Made by a program: the position numbers and the translations under genes | Assembly: GCA_038239195.1 (NCBI GenBank) | Contig: JBBSEZ010000268.1 | Location: forward strand, 1-13,693 | DNA length: 13,693 bases | Reading direction: 5' to 3' | From: JBBSEZ01 sp038239195 | Lineage (GTDB): Bacteria; Planctomycetota; Planctomycetia; Gemmatales; Gemmataceae | Shown: positions 1 to 7,322 of the stretch, piece after piece | How positions within the stretch are numbered: the first letter of the stretch is position 1 | Layout: every line of letters begins with the position of its first letter | The notes under the pieces: model-generated | The model's database searches: none | What the model saw: only the letters and a program-made list of their open reading frames with translations | What the model was told of the DNA's origin: nothing

Positions 1-17
1 TACGCATCAGGCGCTCC

Positions 18-1094
18 TCACGAGGCCGGCCGCAGCGCCCACAGGTGCAGCGGCGAGAAGTTGCCCGGATACTCCTTGGCCTTGGTCAGCGGGCGCCCGT
101 TGCCGGAGCTGTTGGCGTTGGTCGCCGAGACAATCAACCTCGTCCCGTCCGGGTGGGCCGCGAGGGCGTGGCAGTTGGGCAGGCGAGCGGTGAAGAACGG
201 CTGGGCGTCGCCGGGGCGCAGGAAGAACAGGCTGCCTTGCCCCGGCTGACCGCTGGTCACGCCCATCAGGAAGCCGTCCCGGTGCCAGTGCATCTCGTAG
301 ACGAAGCCGTCGTTGACGGTGCCAATCTTGATCTCCTGCTTCAGCCTCCCCGTGGCCACGTCGAACAGCAGGACGAGGGGCGTGCCCTGGACGAACCCGC
401 CGCTCGTCGGCAGGCAGCCGGCCGCGACGAGCGTGGCCCCCGTGCGGTCGAACGTCAGCCAGCGCACCCCGCCGACGTCCTGGATGCGGTCGTGGCGATA
501 GAGCGCCCGCGCCGCGTACTCGCGGACGACCTTCCCACTCGCCACGTCCCAGCGGCGGATCGTCCCTCTGAGCCCGCCCGCGGCGAGCGACTTGGCTTCC
601 GGGTCAAAGGCGAGCGAAAAGGTGTCCTCCGCCAGGCCCGCCCACTCCTTGACCTTCGCGCCCCGGTCGGGGGACCAGAAGCACACCTTGCCGTCCTTGC
701 CGCACGTGACCACCTGCTTGCCGTCGGGGCTCACGGCGATCTGGCGCACCCAGCCGTCGTGGGCCTGCACCGACCACAGGGAGCGCGCCGCGCGCTCGGC
801 GAACGGCCAGCAGGTCAGCCGGCCCCAACTGTCGGCCGTGAGGAGGTGCTTGCCGTCGGGGTGGAAGGCGAGCGCCTGCACCCAGCCGCTGTGTCCCGTC
901 AGGGCGGGCAGGGAAGTGAGCGGGCTGGCCCCCTCGGCAAAAGACCAGCGGCGCACGCGGCCCTCGAAGTCCCCGGCGGCCAGGTACTTGCCGCATGGGC
1001 TGAAGCGCACGGTGCCGAGTTGGCGGTCGGTCGGCACCATCTTGACCGCGCGCGGCTGGTAGCGGGCCAGGAGCGCCTTGGCGTCGGGGGTCAT
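18..1094 (-). CDS. WD40 repeat beta-propeller protein (cytoplasmic)
   Basis: This 358-residue protein consists almost entirely of WD40 repeats. Roughly seven blades can be read at about residues 24-52, 66-98, 110-141, 152-183, 207-246, 263-294 and 302-354. They show the usual signatures: FSPCGK, FHPDGK and VSPDGK turns, and strand ends such as RRWSF, CFWSP and RRWDV. One propeller of this size would be a protein-interaction platform, and no catalytic motif is visible. There is no signal peptide or membrane segment, so it should stay in the cytoplasm although its two operon partners carry export signals. The start at 1094 is supported by a CGGAG motif eight bases upstream. It lies 85 bp downstream of the DUF1501 gene on the same strand and is probably the last gene of that operon. 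The family is certain, the partner and role are unknown. A WD40 gene beside DUF1501/DUF1549 genes is a layout I recall from planctomycetes. Confidence 0.9.
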   Translation of the reverse strand: MTPDAKALLARYQPRAVKMVPTDRQLGTVRFSPCGKYLAAGDFEGRVRRWSFAEGASPLTSLPALTGHSGWVQALAFHPDGKHLLTADSWGRLTCWPFAERAARSLWSVQAHDGWVRQIAVSPDGKQVVTCGKDGKVCFWSPDRGAKVKEWAGLAEDTFSLAFDPEAKSLAAGGLRGTIRRWDVASGKVVREYAARALYRHDRIQDVGGVRWLTFDRTGATLVAAGCLPTSGGFVQGTPLVLLFDVATGRLKQEIKIGTVNDGFVYEMHWHRDGFLMGVTSGQPGQGSLFFLRPGDAQPFFTARLPNCHALAAHPDGTRLIVSATNANSSGNGRPLTKAKEYPGNFSPLHLWALRPAS

Positions 1095-1111
1095 GGGGTT
1101 GCTCCGTGATG

Positions 1112-1132
1112 CGCGCCGGGCCGTCCGGCGCG
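1112..1132 (-). other. Short GC hairpin between DUF1501 and WD40 genes
   Basis: In the 85-bp gap between two same-strand genes, the arms CGCGCCGG and CCGGCGCG form a perfect 8-bp stem around a 5-base loop (GCCGT on the plus strand). No T-run follows in either direction, so it is not a classical intrinsic terminator. It could weaken read-through into the WD40 gene, stabilise an mRNA end, or simply be chance in GC-rich DNA. Confidence 0.35.
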
Positions 1133-1179
1133 TCGCCGGGGGACGGTCTGAGCAATCGAAGGTTGCAAGGGCCTTTCCC

Positions 1180-2448
1180 TCATGCCAGTACTTCCTTGAT
1201 GGGGGAACAATCCTCGTGGGCGATCGGGAGAGGCTGGCCGTTGTTATCGTATTCCGTCTCGGCAGGGTCGATGCCGAGCGCCTTGAACCAGGTGTGGAAC
1301 AGGTGGCCGACGTCGTGCTCGTCGCCGGTCACGAAGGTGCCCCTGGCGTTGGTCTTGCCGACGACGACGCCCTTCTTCAGCCCACAGCCGCCCATCGCCA
1401 GCGACCACGCCTCCGGCCAGTGGTCGCGCCCGAGGTGGCCGTTGATGCGCGGCGTGCGCCCGAACTCGGACAGGACCACGACGAGAACGCGATCGAGCAT
1501 GCGCCGCGCCGCCAGGTCCTCGACGAGGGAGGCGAACGCCTGGTCGAACTTGGGCACCAGGCTGAGATGGCCGTTGAAGTTGTCGCCGTGCGTGTCCCAG
1601 CCGTAGGAGGTGACCTTCACGAAGGTCACGCCCGCCTCGAGAAGGCGCCGGCCCAGCAGCAAGTGCCGGCCGAGATCGTGCGTGCCGTAGCGCTCCACGT
1701 CGCGCGGGCCGAACGTCGAGGGATCGAACAGCGCCCGGTGCTTCTGTAGCCGTGCGGCCACGTCGTAAACGTAGCCGTTCGCCTCCGTCACCGCCTTGCG
1801 GCGCCGCTTGCTGTAACGCCGGTCGGCGCTGGCCCGCAGGGCGTTGCGCTCGGCGTCTGCCGATTCGGTGAGCGAGGCGGCGCGCAGCAGGTTTTCCGGC
1901 GGCTTGCCGTCGCCGAAGGCGAGGGCGCCATATTGGGGCCCAAGAAATCCGGCGTCCTTGGGGAGAAAGCCCCCGCTGCCCGGCTTGATCCAGACGTAGG
2001 GAGGGAGGCCGCTGTCGCCGGGGCCGAGGAGGTTGGCCACGGCGGAGCCGAAGTAGGGGTAGGTCACCCCGCGGTTCTTGGGGTCGCCGCGCTGGATGCG
2101 ATCGACGCCGGCCGAGTGCGAGTTGTCCTTGGTGCAAAGGCTGCGAACGAGGGCCAGGTGGTGCATCTGCCGGGCGGTGCGCGGCAGGAGCTCGCTGACG
2201 CGAATGCCGGGCACGGAGGTCGGGATGGCGCGGAAGGGCCCGCCGAACTGCGTGTTGGGCTTGGGGTCCCAGCTTTCGAGCTGGCTCATCCCGCCATCGA
2301 GCCAGACGAACAGCACCTGCTTGTGCTTCTTGCGCACCTCCTCGGCAAAGGCGGCGTGGAAGAGCCCGCCAGCGCAGGCCGCGGCGCCGAGCCACTGCCG
2401 CCGCGAGAGGCGATGTTCGGTCGGGCGGCAAGAAGGGTCGGCGATCAT
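1180..2448 (-). CDS. DUF1501 family protein, Tat-exported (alkaline phosphatase/sulfatase-like fold)
   Basis: This 422-residue protein matches the DUF1501 family of planctomycetes, which belongs to the alkaline phosphatase/sulfatase superfamily. The N-terminus has a Tat-type signal, SRRQWLG at 15-21, followed by a short hydrophobic stretch ending near AFA (33-35). Family motifs are WLDGGMSQLESWDPKP from residue 49, GWDTHGDN at 283-290, SEFGRTPRIN at 327-336 and GRDHW at 340-344, where the Asp and His residues are likely metal ligands. The C-terminus has the typical HLFHTWFKALGIDP segment. No substrate is established for the family. The reading frame stays open upstream to 2541, but that extension runs through the palindromic repeats. 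The start at 2448 is preferred because a GAGAGGA ribosome site lies seven bases upstream and the Tat signal then sits at the N-terminus. It lies between the DUF1549/DUF1553 gene upstream and the WD40 gene downstream. DUF1501 and DUF1549/DUF1553 genes are characteristically paired in planctomycetes. Confidence 0.93.
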   Translation of the reverse strand: MIADPSCRPTEHRLSRRQWLGAAACAGGLFHAAFAEEVRKKHKQVLFVWLDGGMSQLESWDPKPNTQFGGPFRAIPTSVPGIRVSELLPRTARQMHHLALVRSLCTKDNSHSAGVDRIQRGDPKNRGVTYPYFGSAVANLLGPGDSGLPPYVWIKPGSGGFLPKDAGFLGPQYGALAFGDGKPPENLLRAASLTESADAERNALRASADRRYSKRRRKAVTEANGYVYDVAARLQKHRALFDPSTFGPRDVERYGTHDLGRHLLLGRRLLEAGVTFVKVTSYGWDTHGDNFNGHLSLVPKFDQAFASLVEDLAARRMLDRVLVVVLSEFGRTPRINGHLGRDHWPEAWSLAMGGCGLKKGVVVGKTNARGTFVTGDEHDVGHLFHTWFKALGIDPAETEYDNNGQPLPIAHEDCSPIKEVLA

Positions 2449-2466
2449 GCGGCGGTCCTCTCGTCG

Positions 2467-2570
2467 GACAGGCGGCTCGCCTGTCTTTCCGTAGGGCAGG
2501 CTTTCCAGCCTGTCCAACCTTCCCGCTGGGGCGGCGTACACTCAGGCCAGACAGGCTTTCCAGCCTGTCC
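2467..2570. repeat. Cluster of three GACAGGC palindromes (dispersed-repeat type)
   Basis: The 129-bp gap between the DUF1549/DUF1553 and DUF1501 genes carries three related palindromes. At 2467-2485 GACAGGCG and CGCCTGTC flank a GCT loop. At 2495-2514 GGCAGGCT and AGCCTGTC flank TTCC, with one wobble pair. At 2550-2569 GACAGGCT and AGCCTGTC flank TTCC perfectly. The second and third units, each taken with one extra C, are identical at 20 of 21 positions and 55 bp apart. In the transcribed minus strand the TTCC loop becomes GGAA, a GNRA tetraloop, in both. I recall short spurious peptides in planctomycete annotations that would arise from this core, which suggests a genome-wide dispersed element. 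It may act as a processing or stability element between the two operon genes. Confidence 0.75.
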
Positions 2571-2577
2571 CACGGGG

Positions 2578-4203
2578 TCAATGATTGACGCTGAACTCCG
2601 TCGAGGCAAGCAGCGCCCACGCCAGGCGCGCCAGCGCCCCCGTTCGCGCCTGGCCCGTCTTGCCCGCCAGCGCCTTCGCCACCTCGGCGAGCTCCTCGGC
2701 GTCGGGCCGGCGCGTCAGCACGCTCAGGTAGAGCTCCTCGGCCACCTTGTCGGGGCCCAGCTTGCCGAGCCGATCCATCAAGTTGCCCGGCCGGGCCACC
2801 AGCGTGCCCAGCAGCGCCTCGTCGTTGAGGAGAAACAACGCCCCCTTGAGAGAGGGACTGTGTTCGTCTTCCGCCTCGCGCGGCGGGTTGGCGAATGCCC
2901 GGACGAACTTGGTGCGCAGAACGTCGAGCGTGTCTGCTCCCTTCTTGCCCTTTCCCGGAGGGGCCTTGAGAAGGCGCTCGCGCTCCCCCGTGGCCTCGAG
3001 CGTCGCCCACAGCAATTGCTCGGCCGACAGCCGGCGCTCGAGCGCCGTCGTGAAGAGCGAGCCGTCCTTCCGATGCGCCCCTTCAGGCAAAATGCTGGAG
3101 CGCTGGTAGGTTTCGGTGAGGGCCAGCTCGCGCATCAGCCATTTGAGGTCGAACTTGTTCGCGATCAGTTCCCTGGCGAGCAGGTCGAGCAGTTCGGGGT
3201 GCGAGGGCGGGTTGGCGCCGTGATGTAGATCGAGCGGGTGGACGAGGCCGCGGCCCATCATAACCCACCACAGGCGGTTGGCGATGTTGCGCGTGAAGTC
3301 GGCGTTCTCCGCCACGGGGAGTTGCTTCGCCAGTTCGCCGAGCGGGCTGAAGCGGAGCACGCCGGGAGAGCGCGTTTTGCGGTCGGGCTTCTCCAGGTAT
3401 TCGTTGCCCTTCGCCACGATCGGGACGGTCAACTCCAGCTTGCCCGGCACCCGCGGGCCGGTGGCGCGGGGCACCTTCTTGAAGACGGACATGAAGGGGA
3501 GCTTGCCCGGCAGCGGGCGCTCGGCGACGGCGGGGAAGGCGGCGTCGAGCAGGTAGGCGTTCTGGAAGAAGGCGAGCAGGCCCTGGAAGTCGTGTTGCTT
3601 GTAGTCCTTGATGAACAGGTGATCGTGGCACTGAGCGCAGCGGAAGTCCTTGCCGAGAAAGAGCCGGCCGACGTCGCGCGTCAGGGCGGCATGATCGACC
3701 GGGTTCTGGCCGTAGTTCGCCAGCCGCTTGGCGTAGAAGAACGCGGCCCCGCGCGTGGCCTCGTCGCGCGGCGAGGCCCGCAATATCTCGCGGGCCATCT
3801 GGTCCCACGGCTTGTTGGCCTCGAACGACTTGCGGAGGTACTTCGCCCACTCGGGGTGATCGCCCATGCGCTCCATGAGCACGACGTGGAACAGCTCCGC
3901 CATGCGGCGTGGGTACTCGGGGCTGGCGAGCAGGCGGTCGATGAGCCTGGCGCGCTTGTCGGCGGACGTGTCGGCGAGGAAGGCGCGGGCCTGAGCGCTG
4001 GTGGGGATGGTGCCGTGGAAGTCGAGGGTGACACGGCGCAAAAACTCGGCGTCGTCGGCGCGCGGGCTGACGGGCCGGCCCTTGGCCTTGGCGGCGATGA
4101 GCTGGTCGATGCGCTGGTGAAGCGGCTCGGCCGCGGGGGCGGGCGGCGCGAACAGCAGAGCGAGCGGCAGCAGCGCTAGCGAGCAGGCCAGGGGGGAGGG
4201 CAT
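2578..4203 (-). CDS. DUF1549/DUF1553 domain protein with CxxCH motif, exported
   Basis: This 541-residue protein has the planctomycete DUF1549 (N-terminal) and DUF1553 (C-terminal) arrangement. A Sec signal peptide covers about residues 1-25, with a leucine-rich core and cleavage near APAA-EP. DUF1549 follows: FLRRVTLDFHGTIPT at about 54-68, then the Cys-Cys-His cluster CAQCHDHLF with C189, C192 and H193. DUF1553 begins near residue 300 (FTRNIANRLWW) and runs to LLASTEFSVNH at the end. The CxxCH could bind c-type heme after export, but in this family it is usually just noted as a conserved motif. The protein lacks the separate N-terminal cytochrome domain (PSCyt1) found in longer relatives. 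The frame is open upstream to 4377. The start at 4203 is chosen because it puts the signal peptide at the N-terminus, although the ribosome site there is weak. It is the first gene of the probable three-gene operon and lies divergent from the large WD40 gene. The molecular function of the family is unknown. Confidence 0.92.
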   Translation of the reverse strand: MPSPLACSLALLPLALLFAPPAPAAEPLHQRIDQLIAAKAKGRPVSPRADDAEFLRRVTLDFHGTIPTSAQARAFLADTSADKRARLIDRLLASPEYPRRMAELFHVVLMERMGDHPEWAKYLRKSFEANKPWDQMAREILRASPRDEATRGAAFFYAKRLANYGQNPVDHAALTRDVGRLFLGKDFRCAQCHDHLFIKDYKQHDFQGLLAFFQNAYLLDAAFPAVAERPLPGKLPFMSVFKKVPRATGPRVPGKLELTVPIVAKGNEYLEKPDRKTRSPGVLRFSPLGELAKQLPVAENADFTRNIANRLWWVMMGRGLVHPLDLHHGANPPSHPELLDLLARELIANKFDLKWLMRELALTETYQRSSILPEGAHRKDGSLFTTALERRLSAEQLLWATLEATGERERLLKAPPGKGKKGADTLDVLRTKFVRAFANPPREAEDEHSPSLKGALFLLNDEALLGTLVARPGNLMDRLGKLGPDKVAEELYLSVLTRRPDAEELAEVAKALAGKTGQARTGALARLAWALLASTEFSVNH

Positions 4204-4267
4204 GGGTCCGGTCTCGTCGGGAAGGCGGGGCGGCCGGCGGGTGGGGCAGGGCGTTGACCTCGTAGCA

Positions 4268-4273
4268 AGCATA
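4268..4273 (-). promoter_or_regulatory. Weak candidate -10 box for the DUF1549 operon
   Basis: Read on the minus strand, TATGCT (four of six matches to TATAAT) lies about 65 bp upstream of the DUF1549/DUF1553 start. No convincing -35 hexamer is found at 16-18 bp, where the best is TTCCCT. It is proposed mainly because the 172-bp divergent region must contain a promoter for this operon. Confidence 0.25.
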
Positions 4274-4304
4274 CCCGGTCGCCCGGTGGAAGGGAAGCAG
4301 GTAG

Positions 4305-4335
4305 TTGCAATTTCGGGAGGCGGGTGTGCTATCAT
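4305..4335 (+). promoter_or_regulatory. Candidate promoter for the large WD40 gene
   Basis: TTGCAA (4305-4310) and TATCAT (4330-4335) are separated by 19 bp. The -10 matches TATAAT at five of six positions and is preceded by TG plus one base, forming an extended -10, which would compensate for the long spacer and the modest -35. Transcription would start near 4342, leaving a leader of about 35 bases before the ribosome site at 4364-4370. It is inferred from sequence only. Confidence 0.45.
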
Positions 4336-4375
4336 GCGCCGCTTCGGACAAGGCTCGGCTTCAGGGAGGACGGTC

Positions 4376-7165
4376 ATGCTCTGGCGTCATGGACTGGCGT
4401 GCTGTCTGGTGTTGCTCCCGTCGTTGGCGTGGGCGGCGGCACCGCCGATGCCGTTACCGCGCCTCGACCATCACGGCGACAGGCTCCCCGAGGGGGCCCT
4501 GGCGCGGCTCGGGACCACGCGCTGGCGGGCGTCGGGGATGGTGAATGCGCTCGCGTTTTCTCCTGACGGGAAACATCTGGCGGTCGGCACGGACGGGGAC
4601 TGGTCCGGCGCGGGCATCCACTCCATCGACATCTTGGAGGCCGCCACGGGCCGCCGCGTGCGCCGGCTGGCGGCGGTGAAGAAAGGTCCTCGTTCTCCCA
4701 CCGCTGCCGTCGCTTACTCCCGCGACGGCACCCGGCTCGTGGCCCTGCAAGGGACGTGGGTGGCGGTCTACGAAGCGCCCTCCGGCCGGTTGCTGCGCGC
4801 GTTCGAGACGTTCGAGCAACCACCTTTTCGGGCCCCGGTTGCCGGCGGCCCACCGCAGGACGAGACCGTCATTACTTGGGCTCACTGCCTGTCGCTCTCA
4901 TCCGATGGGAAAATAGTGGCTGTCGGAGGAACCCACGTTGGCCCGGATGCTGCCAAAGTGCAGAGGTGGACTGGCTTGTTGGGCCTCTGGACTGTCGATT
5001 CAGGAAGGTTTCTCCGCCGGTTCGATGGCCACAGCAACTCGGTGATAGCCGTCGCGTTCTCCCCCGACGGGAAGGCCCTCGCTTCCGGTAGTTGCGACCA
5101 CACCTTCCGCCTGTGGGACACCCACACAGGAAAAGCGAAGGGGCCGACTGACCGCTTTTCTAATCCAGTCAGTTCCCTCGATTTCTCGCCCGATGGCAAG
5201 CACCTCGTTTGCACTGGAGGAGATGGCTGCACGCTATTCGACGCCTCCACCGGCCGCACCGTTCGCGAAGTTTGCCACGGGAAGTACCCGACCCTCGTCT
5301 GCTTCTCTCCCGATGGCCAGACAGTCGTCTCCGGTGGCCAACCAGTCGTCTCCACGGCGCCCCTCCAGGCGACTCACCTGTGGTCGGCTCGGACGGGCAA
5401 GTTGTTACAGTCCTTGCCTCGGCTCGAGGGGTTTCCCAACGCCCTGGCTTTCTCGCCCGATGGCAAAACGCTCGCGGTAGGCTGTAAGGAGCAGACATTC
5501 GTCCGTTTGTTCGACGTGGGCACCGGCAAAGCGACCCCGCAGCACCCGGGGCACACAGGCCACGTGGTTTCGGTCGCCTACTCGCCGCTGGGCAAGGAAC
5601 TCGTGACAGCGAGTGCAGACGGCACGGTCCGAATCTGGGATCGTCGCGGCGAACAATCCCATTGTTTCTCACTTCCACCCGGGCCCGATCGCCAAACGCG
5701 GAAGGCGTCATTCTTCGCGGGAGGAAAGACGGTGGGCGCGTGGTACTCCGACTCCTGGTTCCGCACATGGGACGTGGGCACGAAAACGCTCCGGGCGGAG
5801 GAACAGTGCGCGGACGGGACGGCCTCGTCCTTCGGGCGCCGCGTTCTGCTGGTCGATCTCGATCATCGTGTGGGCCACCCGAGCCGTGAGTGGTTCGGGC
5901 GTGGCCCTGTCCCCTTCAACGGGGGCCGAAAAGATCGAGACCTGATGGTCGAGGGGAAGTTTCTCCGGTGGGTGCGGGTTTGGGACGTCGCGGCAGGGAA
6001 GGAACGTGCGAAGTTCCTCTGGGGCCAAAACGATGGCCGTGTGAGAGAAGCCGCCTTGTGCCTGGGGGGCCAAGGGGTGGTCGCCATCGGAGACCACTCC
6101 ATCGTCTTCCAGAATCTCCGCTCGGGCAAAGTCCACCGCATTCCCCACGACCAGCCGGCATCCTTAGCGGATGGTCTCGGCGCTGTAGTCTCGCCAGACG
6201 GGACGGCCCTTGCGGTCGTAACGCTGTACGGTCACGTTTACCTTTGGAGCTTGCTCAGCGGGCGCCGGCTGGAAGTGTCGGGACAGCAAGACAACTTGGA
6301 GGTTCGCAAGGTAACCTTCACGCTCGACGGCCGCACCTTGATCGTCGCCCAGGGAAACAGCACCGCTCTTTGGGAGACGAACACCTGGCGCCTCATTCGC
6401 ACCGTGCCCGGCCGCTTCGCCGCGGCCTCTCTCGATGGCCGGCTACTCGCCACCCTCGACCAGAACCGCGTTCGCGTCATCGACTCGATGAGCGGCCGAG
6501 TCCTCTTCGACCGCCGAGGACACGACGACTACGTCGCGGACGTCGCCTTCTCGCCGGACGGGCGCTTCCTGGCCACGGCCGGCTGGGACACGACGGTTTT
6601 GTTGTGGGACGTCCGCCAATTCGCCACCCCCAAGAAAGGCCCTCCCGACGAGCGGGAGCTCGAACGCCACTGGCAGGCCCTTACCGCGAGCCCGGACCGC
6701 GCCTACCCGGCCATCGGTGCGCTGGCGTCAACCCCTGCTCGGGGGGTGGCGTTCCTTGCCAGGAGGGCGAGGCCAGTCCTGATTGTCGAGAAAGCCCATC
6801 TGGAAAGACAGCTCGCGAACCTCGGCTCCGATTCGTTCGAGGCCCGCGAGGCGGCGGAGGCGGAGTTGCTCCGGCTGGGGGAAAGCGCAGCGCCCGCGCT
6901 CCGGCGGGCCCTGGCGCGGAAGCCGACCCTCGAAGTTCGGCTGCGGACGGCCCGAACGTTGACTGCCATCGAATCGCGTGCGCTCCGGCCGCGCGGCGAA
7001 GACCTCCGCCAACTCCGCGCCGTCCAGGCGCTGGAGCTCGCCGGGACCGCCGAGGCCCGCGCCCTCCTGCTCCGACTCTCGCGCGGCGAGCCGGAGGCCG
7101 CCTTGACGCGCGCCGCCCGCACCGCCCTCGAGCGCCTCCAGCAAAGACCCATGGCTCGCCGTTGA
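4376..7165 (+). CDS. Secreted WD40 double-propeller protein with HEAT-like C-terminal domain
   Basis: This 929-residue protein starts with a Sec signal peptide, a hydrophobic core followed by LAWA-AAP near residue 20. The LPEGALARLGTTRWR segment at 37-51 commonly precedes the propeller in Gemmata-type WD40 proteins. About 14 WD40 repeats fill residues 42-748, enough for two propellers, with FSPDGK-type turns at about 61, 228, 270, 310, 359 and 725. Repeats around 480-600 are degenerate. Residues 755-922 form an alpha-helical, arginine- and leucine-rich tail (ERQLANLGSDSFEAREAAEA, then ALRRALARKP and RAVQALELAGTAEARALLL) that resembles HEAT repeats. The start at 4376 is fixed by GGGAGGA at 4364-4370 and by the signal peptide. 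An upstream in-frame ATG at 4202 lies over the divergent promoter region and is unlikely. It is transcribed away from the DUF1549 operon. Its role is unknown, but scaffolding outside the cytoplasm is plausible. Parts of this gene look less GC-biased in codon choice than its neighbours. Confidence 0.92.
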   Translation: MLWRHGLACCLVLLPSLAWAAAPPMPLPRLDHHGDRLPEGALARLGTTRWRASGMVNALAFSPDGKHLAVGTDGDWSGAGIHSIDILEAATGRRVRRLAAVKKGPRSPTAAVAYSRDGTRLVALQGTWVAVYEAPSGRLLRAFETFEQPPFRAPVAGGPPQDETVITWAHCLSLSSDGKIVAVGGTHVGPDAAKVQRWTGLLGLWTVDSGRFLRRFDGHSNSVIAVAFSPDGKALASGSCDHTFRLWDTHTGKAKGPTDRFSNPVSSLDFSPDGKHLVCTGGDGCTLFDASTGRTVREVCHGKYPTLVCFSPDGQTVVSGGQPVVSTAPLQATHLWSARTGKLLQSLPRLEGFPNALAFSPDGKTLAVGCKEQTFVRLFDVGTGKATPQHPGHTGHVVSVAYSPLGKELVTASADGTVRIWDRRGEQSHCFSLPPGPDRQTRKASFFAGGKTVGAWYSDSWFRTWDVGTKTLRAEEQCADGTASSFGRRVLLVDLDHRVGHPSREWFGRGPVPFNGGRKDRDLMVEGKFLRWVRVWDVAAGKERAKFLWGQNDGRVREAALCLGGQGVVAIGDHSIVFQNLRSGKVHRIPHDQPASLADGLGAVVSPDGTALAVVTLYGHVYLWSLLSGRRLEVSGQQDNLEVRKVTFTLDGRTLIVAQGNSTALWETNTWRLIRTVPGRFAAASLDGRLLATLDQNRVRVIDSMSGRVLFDRRGHDDYVADVAFSPDGRFLATAGWDTTVLLWDVRQFATPKKGPPDERELERHWQALTASPDRAYPAIGALASTPARGVAFLARRARPVLIVEKAHLERQLANLGSDSFEAREAAEAELLRLGESAAPALRRALARKPTLEVRLRTARTLTAIESRALRPRGEDLRQLRAVQALELAGTAEARALLLRLSRGEPEAALTRAARTALERLQQRPMARR

Positions 7166-7223
7166 GCCAAAGCCGCGCCAGCGCGAGCCTCTCGGCCCCC
7201 GCCGGCGTTTATCTTGAAAGTCC

Positions 7224-7252
7224 TTGCTCATGGCCCCTCGGTGCGTCATGAT
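7224..7252 (+). promoter_or_regulatory. Weak candidate promoter for the DUF3500 gene
   Basis: TTGCTC (7224-7229), a 17-bp spacer and CATGAT (7247-7252) form a weak sigma-70-like pair with three and four of six consensus matches. It would start transcription just ahead of the inverted repeat at 7264-7284. The 157-bp gap after the WD40 gene makes an independent promoter plausible, but read-through from the WD40 gene cannot be excluded. Confidence 0.25.
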
Positions 7253-7263
7253 GAGGCGCTGGT

Positions 7264-7284
7264 CCGACAAGGGGGGCTTGTCGG
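7264..7284 (+). promoter_or_regulatory. Inverted repeat in the leader of the DUF3500 gene
   Basis: CCGACAAG and CTTGTCGG form a perfect 8-bp inverted repeat around five G residues, ending 38 bp before the DUF3500 start codon. It could be an operator for a dimeric regulator or a leader hairpin. No T-run follows, so termination is unlikely. It is the only clear structure in the 157-bp gap 7166-7322, besides weak short GC stems near 7172-7194. Confidence 0.4.
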
Positions 7285-7322
7285 CTTGCGTGGTTGCCCC
7301 AATGGAGCGAAAGGAACCTGGC

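Noticed and set aside
45..1109. A 354-codon plus-strand open frame opposite the WD40 gene
   Set aside because: Its composition is typical antisense shadow (Ala/Arg/Val/Gly rich), without any motif. The minus strand encodes clear WD40 repeats.
2449..2541. N-terminal extension of the DUF1501 protein to 2541
   Set aside because: The extra 31 codons translate the palindromic repeats and would place the Tat signal internally. The start at 2448 has a good ribosome site.
2467..2570. A CRISPR array
   Set aside because: There are only two near-identical 21-bp units plus a related palindrome, with no regular repeat-spacer pattern and no cas gene nearby.
3601..3660. A full cytochrome c domain
   Set aside because: Only the CxxCH motif is seen. 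There is no surrounding cytochrome fold with a distal methionine, and the motif is part of DUF1549.
4202..4375. N-terminal extension of the large WD40 protein to 4202
   Set aside because: It would cover the divergent region and the candidate promoter, and would bury the signal peptide. GGGAGGA at 4364-4370 supports 4376.
7172..7215. Terminator after the large WD40 gene
   Set aside because: Only 4-bp GC stems (CGCG/CGCG and CGGC/GCCG) are present, with a mixed TTTATCTT behind the second. This is too weak to annotate.
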